NCBI RefSeq assembly: GCF_030056815.1
Contig: NZ_JASHKR010000021.1
Location: 14,516-76,323 of the forward strand
Length of the DNA: 61,808 bases
Reading direction: 5' to 3'
Origin: Rhodococcus sp. IEGM 1379
GTDB lineage: Bacteria; Actinomycetota; Actinomycetes; Mycobacteriales; Mycobacteriaceae
Shown here: positions 55,124 to 61,808 of the stretch, one piece after another
Position numbering within the stretch: the stretch's first letter is position 1
How the letters are laid out: each line of letters starts with the position of its first letter
Position numbers and translations under genes: made by a program
Notes under the pieces: model-generated
The model's database searches: none
Told to the model about the DNA's origin: nothing
Seen by the model: only the letters and a program-made list of their open reading frames with translations

Positions 55124-55627
55124 ACGAAGTGTGCTAGGCGACTTATTTGACGTTATTTGACGGTCAGATTTGGCTAAAATTCGATCAGGAGTTTCGTCCA
55201 GACAAGGCTGATCAGGTGGTTCGCATCGTCGATGCAGCGCCGGTTCAGCTCAATCGGACGAGGAATGGATCTCTTCGCGTTCTTCGGTTTTCCCGGTCGC
55301 GCCTGCGCGTTCGTTGGTGCGAACTCTTTAGCAAGAGATTGAAGCACAAATCCCACAGATGGGGATAGGCGGCACGGGCACCGGGCGTGGAGAAAGTTGT
55401 TGGGTGGTTCAGGTGCGGTGAAGGCGCGGCGTGCGCTTTTGACTGCGGTGATGCTGATTCCTGCACGGGTGGCGATGGTGTGGCGGCGACGGCGAATGTG
55501 CTCTTTGTTAACCGCGGGGGCGGCAAAGGCTCACGGTGTGTGCAAACTTCGGACAGTTAGGGCCCTCGGAACCGAGGAAGTATGGCGTGCATCACATTCG
55601 CACGTGACTACTTCAGAGGAGTTCCCG
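55124..55627. promoter_or_regulatory. Upstream region of the aldehyde/alcohol dehydrogenase operon
   Basis: Five hundred bases with no convincing gene. TTATTTGACG is repeated in tandem at 55143-55162. A perfect palindrome CCTCGGAACCGAGG lies at 55564-55577, 50 bases before the aldehyde dehydrogenase start, and CGTGC/GCACG arms follow at 55586-55604. These are candidate sites for the AcoR-like regulator. The ribosome site is AGAGGAG. Confidence 0.5.
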
Positions 55628-57127
55628 ATGACGGCTGTAGCCGAACACACCATCAGTCCCGCGGTTCAGGGTTTCCTGAACGGACCGAAGAAGCTCTATA
55701 TCAACGGCGAATTCGTCGACGCAGCAACGGGAAAGACCTTCGCAACCTACAATCCGGCCGACGGTCAGAAGCTCGCCGATGTCGCTCACGGGCAGGTCGA
55801 GGACATCGACCGGGCAGTACGTGCCGCGCGCAACGCCTTCGAGGACGGCCCCTGGTCACGAATGAAGGCAAACGAGCGTGAGCGGATGATCTGGCGCGTC
55901 GGTGACATCCTCAGTGCACGCGCTGAGGAGTTCGGCCAACTCGAGGCGCTGGACAACGGAAAGTCCGTCGCGATTGCGACCGCCGTCGATGTTGCTTGGG
56001 CTGCAGACGTTTTCCGCTACTACGCGGGTTGGGCAACCAAGATCGAGGGCAGCACGGTCAACGTGTCCATGCCGTTCTCGCCCGGTGGAGAGTTTCACGC
56101 ATACACGCTGCGTGAGGCGATCGGCGTGTGCGGTCTGATCGTGCCGTGGAACTTCCCACTCTTGATGTCCTCGTGGAAGCTTGCGCCCGCACTCGCAGCC
56201 GGTAACACCGTCATCCTCAAGCCTGCCGAGCAGACACCTTTGACTGCACTGCTTTTGGCCGAGGTTTTCGAAGAAGCCGGCTTCCCGCCAGGCGTCGTCA
56301 ATATCGTTCCCGGTTTCGGTGACGCCGGTGCAGCCCTGTCCGGTCACGACGATGTCGACAAAGTCGCATTCACGGGTTCGACCGAGGTGGGCAAGAAGAT
56401 CGTCGACGCGGCCAAGGGCAACCTCAAGAAGGTGACTCTCGAACTCGGTGGCAAGAGTCCCAACATCGTGTTCGCCGACGCCGATTTTGATGCAGCGGTG
56501 GAGGGTTCGCTCAATGCGTGGCTGTTCAACCATGGCCAGTGCTGTGTTGCCGGCACGCGTCTGTACGTTGAGGATTCGATCTTCGAGAAGTTCACCGAAG
56601 CCGTCGCGCACGCCGCGAGTCAGGTAAAGATCGGACCGGGACTCGATCCCACCACCCAGCTCGGACCACTCGTTTCGCAGGAGCAGTTCGACAAGGTTAC
56701 CGGTTACCTCCGCGAGGGAATAGCTGACGGCGCCCGCGCTCTCACCGGCGGTAAGCGTTGGGGCGATCAGGGCTACTTCGTGGAGCCGACCGTCTTCGTC
56801 GACGTCAAGCCCGAATTCTCGATTGTCCAGGAGGAAATTTTCGGACCAGTTGTCGCGGCCCTTCCGTTCAGCGCAGACGACGGACCGATCACTGCTGCAA
56901 ACGATTCCATCTACGGCTTGGCGGCCGGCATCTGGACTCGCGATATCTCCAAGGCCCACCGCACGGCAAAGCGCCTGAAGGCCGGCTCGGTGTGGATCAA
57001 CCAGTACAACGGATTCGATACCGCGATGCCGTTCGGTGGATACAAGCAGTCCGGTTGGGGCCGCGAACTGGGTGCTTCCGCCATCGACCTGTACACCCAG
57101 ACGAAAGCCGTCAACATCGCTCTCTGA
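55628..57127 (+). CDS. Aldehyde dehydrogenase
   Basis: NAD(P)-dependent aldehyde dehydrogenase of 499 residues, class ALDH1/2-like. Seen are [44 protein letters not shown] and the catalytic Cys306 in NHGQCCVAGTR. It differs in its active-site loop from ExaC at 20479, so the two are not recent duplicates. ATG 55628 follows AGAGGAG; an in-frame extension upstream lacks family similarity. The alcohol dehydrogenase gene starts 48 bases downstream, giving an alcohol-to-acid operon. Confidence 0.95.
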   Translation: MTAVAEHTISPAVQGFLNGPKKLYINGEFVDAATGKTFATYNPADGQKLADVAHGQVEDIDRAVRAARNAFEDGPWSRMKANERERMIWRVGDILSARAEEFGQLEALDNGKSVAIATAVDVAWAADVFRYYAGWATKIEGSTVNVSMPFSPGGEFHAYTLREAIGVCGLIVPWNFPLLMSSWKLAPALAAGNTVILKPAEQTPLTALLLAEVFEEAGFPPGVVNIVPGFGDAGAALSGHDDVDKVAFTGSTEVGKKIVDAAKGNLKKVTLELGGKSPNIVFADADFDAAVEGSLNAWLFNHGQCCVAGTRLYVEDSIFEKFTEAVAHAASQVKIGPGLDPTTQLGPLVSQEQFDKVTGYLREGIADGARALTGGKRWGDQGYFVEPTVFVDVKPEFSIVQEEIFGPVVAALPFSADDGPITAANDSIYGLAAGIWTRDISKAHRTAKRLKAGSVWINQYNGFDTAMPFGGYKQSGWGRELGASAIDLYTQTKAVNIAL

Positions 57128-57175
57128 TCGACCCGCATTTCACCTTCGCACGTCCGACAATCAAGGAGATCACCA

Positions 57176-58288
57176 GTGAAGACCAAAGCTGCTGTACTGC
57201 TCGAGCCCGGAAAGCCTTTCGAGATCATGGAACTCGACCTCGATGGTCCGGGTGTCGGCGAGGTACTGATCAAGTACACCGCTGCCGGACTGTGTCATTC
57301 GGATCTGCATCTCACCGACGGCGATCTCCCGCCGCGCTATCCCATCGTCGGCGGTCACGAAGGTTCGGGAATCATCGAAGAGGTGGGACCCGGTGTCACC
57401 AAGGTCAAGCCGGGCGATCACGTCGTGTGTAGCTTCATTCCCAACTGCGGTACGTGCCGCTACTGCTCGACCGGTCGCCAGAATCTCTGTGACATGGGTG
57501 CCACAATCCTCGAAGGTTCGATGACGGATGGTTCCTTCCGGTTCCATGGCAACGGACTCGATTTCGGCGGAATGTGCATGCTCGGCACCTTCTCCGAGCG
57601 GGCAACGATCTCGCAGCACTCGGTAGTGAAGATCGACGACTGGCTCCCGTTGGAGACGGCGGTAGTTGTCGGTTGCGGTGTCCCCTCCGGTTGGGGCACC
57701 GCCGTCAACGCCGGCAACCTTCGCGCCGGGGACACGGCAGTGATCTACGGAATTGGTGGACTGGGTATCAATGCCGTCCAGGGTGCCGTATCTGCGGGGT
57801 GCAAGTACGTCGTGGTTGTCGATCCGATTGAGCTCAAGCGTGAGACGGCTCTGAAATTCGGTGCCACACATGCCTTTGCCGACGCCGAGAGTGCGGCCGT
57901 CAAGGTGAACGAATTGACCTGGGGTCAGGGTGCTGACGCAGCGCTGATTTTGGTCGGAACCGTCGACGAGGACGTCGTCAGTGCTGCAACCGCAGTGATC
58001 GGCAAGGGCGGCACCGTGGTCATCACTGGGTTGGCTGCACCGGACAAGCTCACCGTTCACGTATCGGGTACAGACCTGACGCTCAATCAGAAGACGATCA
58101 AGGGCAGCCTGTTCGGATCCATGAATCCGCAGTACGACATCGTGCGACTGCTCCGACTCTACGATTCCGGCCAGCTCAAGCTCGACGAGCTCATCACCAA
58201 GACCTACAGCCTCGAAGAGGTCAACGAGGGCTACCAGGATCTGCGCGACGGAAAGAACATCCGCGGCGTGATCATTCACGACAAGTAG
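57176..58288 (+). CDS. NDMA-type zinc alcohol dehydrogenase, probable mycofactocin client
   Basis: Zinc-dependent medium-chain dehydrogenase, 370 residues. The catalytic zinc region is AAGLCHSDLHL with GGHEGSG; the structural zinc cysteines are in CGTCRYCSTGRQNLC; the nucleotide fold has YGIGGLGINAVQGAV. The loop after the structural zinc (MGATILEGSMTDGSFRFHGN) matches the NDMA-dependent alcohol dehydrogenase family that keeps NAD bound and co-occurs with mycofactocin genes. It likely oxidises primary alcohols and passes electrons to mycofactocin. GTG 57176 follows AAGGAG. A strong terminator ends the operon. Confidence 0.9.
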   Translation: MKTKAAVLLEPGKPFEIMELDLDGPGVGEVLIKYTAAGLCHSDLHLTDGDLPPRYPIVGGHEGSGIIEEVGPGVTKVKPGDHVVCSFIPNCGTCRYCSTGRQNLCDMGATILEGSMTDGSFRFHGNGLDFGGMCMLGTFSERATISQHSVVKIDDWLPLETAVVVGCGVPSGWGTAVNAGNLRAGDTAVIYGIGGLGINAVQGAVSAGCKYVVVVDPIELKRETALKFGATHAFADAESAAVKVNELTWGQGADAALILVGTVDEDVVSAATAVIGKGGTVVITGLAAPDKLTVHVSGTDLTLNQKTIKGSLFGSMNPQYDIVRLLRLYDSGQLKLDELITKTYSLEEVNEGYQDLRDGKNIRGVIIHDK

Positions 58289-58296
58289 CGAGACCT

Positions 58297-58342
58297 GCTG
58301 TGCGCCTTTATTAACCGCGGGTGGTTGATAAAGGCGCACAGC
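58297..58342. terminator. Bidirectional terminator
   Basis: GCTGTGCGCCTTTAT and its exact complement ATAAAGGCGCACAGC flank a 16-base loop that can extend the stem with one mismatch. It lies between the converging alcohol dehydrogenase and peptidase genes, only 2 bases beyond the latter's stop. Confidence 0.9.
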
Positions 58343-58344
58343 GG

Positions 58345-59793
58345 CTATTTCTTGGCCTTCGACAAAATCTGCATCAGCTGCAGCAACGCTGAGAACTTGG
58401 CGAATACGGACCGGTTGACTACGGTTCCGAATGCCGCAGTTTCCGTCGCGTCGAAAGCATCGAGCAGAGCGCGGAAGTTCTCAACCTGCTTTGTCAGTGC
58501 ATCGATATCGACATGAGTGACAGCACTGGCTTCGCGCAACGCCAGTAGATACTGCGGCGCCGTGACCAATGCGACGGTCGGAATATTCCGCTCGAACAGC
58601 GGTTCGCCTTCGCCGAAGTGAATGACGGGTCCAGGCGCGACGATCCGCCGGTCACCCGCACCGATATCGCGCCACAACGGCGCAACGATGTCGTGAACGT
58701 CGAGGCTTGTCGCGTACAACAGTTCCGGTTCCGGGGTGGTGGCCAACGCGTAACTGCCTGATGCATTGTCTTCCGCATCGCCGATCGCACCCAGATGTTC
58801 GATTGCGATCCCGGCAACCGCGCGGGCTTGTCCCGCTTCGCCTTTCCACATTTCAGGGTGTGCTTCGAGCCACGTGGATGTAGCTTGACCGTGTTTCGAC
58901 ACCGCCGGAATCCGCAGGTGACCCGTCGTGAGCACAAAGACGTAGGACCGTCGATGGGGATGGGCAACGGCATGCCGTGCCAATTCCAGCATGCCCAGGT
59001 GGCCGTTTTCCTCGACCCCATTGGTGCCGTCGCTGTGCGTGATTACCAGAATCGTCTCGTGGGGTGAGGTGCCGGGGGAGACCACCCACACCGTGTCCGT
59101 CGTCGTTCCGGGGTGCAGAGTTGCGTCGAGCACCAGCGTCGCCTTCTGGCCGGCGCGAGAAGCGGCCAAAACTTTCGTGGCTTCGTCACCGGCCACCCAC
59201 ACGGCCGGGATGTCATGGTAGGGCTCGGTGAACGGAAGGTACTGGCCCAGAGCATTGTCCGGTGCGATGTCGCGCCACACCGCGATGACGCCGAGCACGC
59301 CTGCTGCACGAGCCTTCTCGAGCTTCGGGCCCAACAGAGTCGCGGAAAGAACAGGATTTCGGAGCGTCTCATCCGTCGCGATCGGACCCCACTCGCTGAC
59401 CAGAAGCTTGCGGGGCAGGTCGATGTGTGGGACTTCGATGACAGCGATCGCGCCCTTTGCCCTTGACCATCGTGGACGCTTGGTGTTCAGCAGAATGAGT
59501 GGTGCACTGATGCCGGCAGGGCCGGTGATCCCTGAATAGGGGAAGGCGGAGGAGACAGCTGCAGATCCGTCGGCCAAGTCGATTCGAAGTCCGTCGGCGC
59601 TACTCGGCAGATCCCAGCGCTCGAAGGTTTGAGTGTCACGACGAACCTCGAGGCCAAGATCAGTCAGTTCTGCAGCGACCTCCTCGACGAGCATTCTGTG
59701 AGACTCGGTACCCGTCAGTCGCGGTCCCATCGCATCGAGGTGGAGTTGAGCAGCGCGAAGTCGATCGATGTCGATCGGCGATGAAGTAGGCAT
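58345..59793 (-). CDS. M28-like metallopeptidase family protein
   Basis: Protein of 482 residues whose N-terminus (RLTGTESHRMLVEEVAAEL) and middle (ILVITHSDGTNGVEENGHLG, LELARHA) resemble M28 aminopeptidases, with an apparent inserted protease-associated domain at about residues 100-230 (LLGPKLEKARAAGVLGVIAV). The usual metal ligands are only partly recognisable: HSD and EEN are present, later His residues are uncertain. No signal peptide is evident, so a cytosolic peptidase or a peptidase-derived protein without activity are both possible. It is divergent from the MMPL gene. Confidence 0.7.
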   Translation of the reverse strand: MPTSSPIDIDRLRAAQLHLDAMGPRLTGTESHRMLVEEVAAELTDLGLEVRRDTQTFERWDLPSSADGLRIDLADGSAAVSSAFPYSGITGPAGISAPLILLNTKRPRWSRAKGAIAVIEVPHIDLPRKLLVSEWGPIATDETLRNPVLSATLLGPKLEKARAAGVLGVIAVWRDIAPDNALGQYLPFTEPYHDIPAVWVAGDEATKVLAASRAGQKATLVLDATLHPGTTTDTVWVVSPGTSPHETILVITHSDGTNGVEENGHLGMLELARHAVAHPHRRSYVFVLTTGHLRIPAVSKHGQATSTWLEAHPEMWKGEAGQARAVAGIAIEHLGAIGDAEDNASGSYALATTPEPELLYATSLDVHDIVAPLWRDIGAGDRRIVAPGPVIHFGEGEPLFERNIPTVALVTAPQYLLALREASAVTHVDIDALTKQVENFRALLDAFDATETAAFGTVVNRSVFAKFSALLQLMQILSKAKK

Positions 59794-59932
59794 GCGCGAG
59801 CCTTTCCGATTTCTGTGGAGCTAACGAAGTTGTGACGTTTGATACGCAATGGCAATAGTGGTGACGTGGCAACACGGTACGTTGTTCTTCAATGTGAGTT
59901 TTGCCGGTTTTGAATAGTAGGGAGCGTCCTAA

Positions 59933-61808
59933 GTGGCTACGTACCTGTACAGATTGGGCAAGTTCTCTTTCCGTCACAAGTATTTGGTGGTGGCGGCATG
60001 GATTCTCGTGATTGCCGTCATCGGCGGCACCGTAGCGGCAACTCAGCCGACGTTCTCGAAGGAATTCAATCTCCCGGGCACTGATTCCCAGCGTGCGACC
60101 GAGTTGATGAACGAGAACTTCGCGGCCGCGTCGAAGCAACAAAGCCAGGCCACCACCAGTATTCTCGTGGCCGCCGACGACGGACTCGCAGCTCACAGCG
60201 ATCAGATCGACAGGCTTGTCGCGCAGGCGAAGACGCTCCCAGACGTCATCAATCCCGAATTGATTGTCAACCCGGTTACCGTTGCCGCGGCTAATCCGTC
60301 GGTCGCTTCCTTCGTTCTCGGCGACAACGGCCACGTGGGGCTCATTCAGCTGAAACAGTCGATCAAGATCGAGGATCAGACGCATGCAAACAAGACGGCA
60401 TTTCTGTCGCTCCTGGAAGAATTCCGGACCGGTGGACTGCAGGTGGAAGGCACCGGCTCGATGATGCAGGTGCAGGCGGCCGGGGGGCTTTCCGAAATGC
60501 TCGGATTTGCCGTGGCCTTCATCGTTATGATCATTGCTTTCGGCGCACTCATCGCCGCATTCATTCCGTTGGTAACCGCCATCGTCGGAATTTCGTTGGC
60601 GATCTTGACGGTCACACTCGGGGCTGGCGTTTTCGACATCAATCAGGGTGTTATCGCGATCGTGTCGATGATCGGCATTGCGGTGTCGATCGACTACGCG
60701 TTGTTCATCGTGTCGCGATATCGAAGTGAACTCAACCTCGGAGGCAGTCGCGAAGCTGCGGTGGGCCGAGCCGTGGGCACGGCGGGTACGTCGGTGGTTT
60801 TTGCCGGTTTGACGGTGGTGATTGCCATGGCCGCACTGACCGTGGTTGGCGTTCCGCTGATCACTCAGATGGGGTTGTCTGCAGCAGTTGCTGTCATTAT
60901 CGCGGTGCTCGGTGCAACCACTCTGATTCCGGCGATCCTCGCTATCTTTGGCCGTATTGCCTTCTCGCCGCGGATACCTGGCGTTCGACACGGCGATGAA
61001 CCCGATTCGTCGGAATCGAATGGGCACCGTTGGGTGAAGTTCGTGACCAAGTATCCGTGGCCGATCGCGCTGATTTCACTGCTGATCTTGGTAATCGCAG
61101 CACTGCCGATGACGAAGATGGAACTCGGACTGTCCTTCACCCAGGACGAAGAGCGTCCAGCCCTTGCGCTGCTACAACGAGGTTTCGGCGAGGGTGTTAA
61201 CGGTCAGCTGTTCGTTGTCCTCCATGCACCGGCCGGGACCGACATCGCCCCGATCGCCGACGAAACCGTCACACACATCAAGGGACTGGCAAACGTGGCG
61301 ACGCCCGATGTCCTGATGTGGCAGGGCAATGGAACTGATCCGAGTAATCCGAATGCCGGCGCCAATTCGGCGTTGATAGCTGTCACCCCGAAGATGTCCC
61401 CGAGTGGGCCCGAAACACATGAATTGATGAACCAGATCCGCGACTATCAGTCGACCGTGTCGGCGAGTGGAGCGGAACTCGGTGTTGCGGGCCAAACGGC
61501 AATCGTGGCTGATATGTCGTCGAAACTCAGTTCCGCGCTGGTGCCTTACCTGATTGTTGTTGTCGGTCTTGCCTTCATCGTTCTGATGCTTGTCTTCCGC
61601 TCGCTACTGGTGCCGCTGACCGCAACCCTGGGGTTCCTGTTCTCCATCTGCGCTACCTTCGGCGCAACTGTGGCGATCTTCCAGGAAGGCGCGTTCGGGC
61701 TTATCCAGAACACCGCGCCGATCATCTCGTTCCTGCCGATCTTCATGATCGGCGTGGTATTCGGTTTGGCGATGGACTACCAGGTATTCCTGGTGACTCG
61801 AATGCGCG
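59933..61808 (+). CDS. MMPL-family transporter (partial, runs off the window)
   Basis: RND-type membrane protein of the MMPL family, at least 625 residues, open at the right edge. After GTG 59933 comes a first helix (YLVVAAWILVIAVIGGTVAA), a large extracytoplasmic loop, then helices with ISLAILTVTLGAGVFDINQG and the conserved IGIAVSIDYALFIVSRYRSE; a second loop and helix set follow, ending near GLAMDYQVFLVTRMR, the matching motif of the second half. Members export lipids or drugs to the actinobacterial envelope; substrate unknown. GGGAG precedes the start. The 139-base gap to the peptidase must contain divergent promoters. Confidence 0.93.
   Translation, partial: MATYLYRLGKFSFRHKYLVVAAWILVIAVIGGTVAATQPTFSKEFNLPGTDSQRATELMNENFAAASKQQSQATTSILVAADDGLAAHSDQIDRLVAQAKTLPDVINPELIVNPVTVAAANPSVASFVLGDNGHVGLIQLKQSIKIEDQTHANKTAFLSLLEEFRTGGLQVEGTGSMMQVQAAGGLSEMLGFAVAFIVMIIAFGALIAAFIPLVTAIVGISLAILTVTLGAGVFDINQGVIAIVSMIGIAVSIDYALFIVSRYRSELNLGGSREAAVGRAVGTAGTSVVFAGLTVVIAMAALTVVGVPLITQMGLSAAVAVIIAVLGATTLIPAILAIFGRIAFSPRIPGVRHGDEPDSSESNGHRWVKFVTKYPWPIALISLLILVIAALPMTKMELGLSFTQDEERPALALLQRGFGEGVNGQLFVVLHAPAGTDIAPIADETVTHIKGLANVATPDVLMWQGNGTDPSNPNAGANSALIAVTPKMSPSGPETHELMNQIRDYQSTVSASGAELGVAGQTAIVADMSSKLSSALVPYLIVVVGLAFIVLMLVFRSLLVPLTATLGFLFSICATFGATVAIFQEGAFGLIQNTAPIISFLPIFMIGVVFGLAMDYQVFLVTRMR

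Overview
The window looks like a chromosomal segment of a high-GC actinobacterium, most likely Rhodococcus of the erythropolis/qingshengii group. The reasons are the mycofactocin locus with its two OYE-type flavoenzymes and carveol-dehydrogenase-like SDR, the NDMA-dependent alcohol dehydrogenase, the MMPL transporter, the actinobacterial NRPS signature sequences and the frequent GTG starts. The species call is inference from gene content; no search was run.

Layout. 1-4756: an iron-dependent alcohol dehydrogenase followed by a histidine kinase/LuxR-type regulator pair, a MaoC remnant and two small proteins (DUF6314, DUF4287). 4767-18968: a mycofactocin locus with mftR and mftM on the minus strand, and on the plus strand mftA, mftB, mftC, mftD, an OYE oxidoreductase, a mycofactocin-coupled SDR, a second OYE oxidoreductase, then (after a decayed DUF222/HNH gene) mftE, mftF and mftG. 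19045-26443: a GAF-domain regulator, acetaldehyde dehydrogenase ExaC, a DUF779 protein, and an ethanolamine permease-EutB-EutC operon. 26447-29643: a glycosyltransferase, an unknown protein and an MHS-type transporter. 30246-50174: one giant six-module NRPS gene (6642 residues, C-A-T x6 then thioesterase). 50482-53790: an acyl-CoA/acyl-AMP ligase with an AcoR-like regulator. 53791-55627: a long, partly AT-rich stretch without a conventional gene, but with a well-supported 32-residue protein gene on the minus strand and a weaker 40-residue candidate. 55628-58288: an aldehyde dehydrogenase and an NDMA-type zinc alcohol dehydrogenase. 58345-61808: an M28-like peptidase and a divergent MMPL transporter that runs off the end.

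How it fits together. Much of the window concerns short alcohols, aldehydes and ethanolamine. Mycofactocin is a peptide-derived redox cofactor; MftA is the precursor, MftB/C/D/E make the core, MftF adds glucose units, MftM methylates the sugar chain and MftG recycles the reduced cofactor. The SDR, and probably the NDMA-type dehydrogenase at 57176-58288, are expected clients. EutB/EutC release acetaldehyde from ethanolamine and ExaC next door can oxidise it to acetate. The NRPS is a separate secondary-metabolism gene; its A-domain pockets suggest Ser at positions 2 and 6 and its first C domain is of the N-acyl-accepting starter kind, so an N-capped hexapeptide of unknown identity is expected.

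Less expected features: a 23-codon ORF stitched between mftE and mftF by TGATG overlaps, a terminator-like hairpin inside the first codons of the first OYE gene, a shared promoter box before mftA and the GAF regulator, several CRP-like palindromes, short duplications repeatedly found at gene junctions, and a 151-bp perfect duplication inside the NRPS gene.
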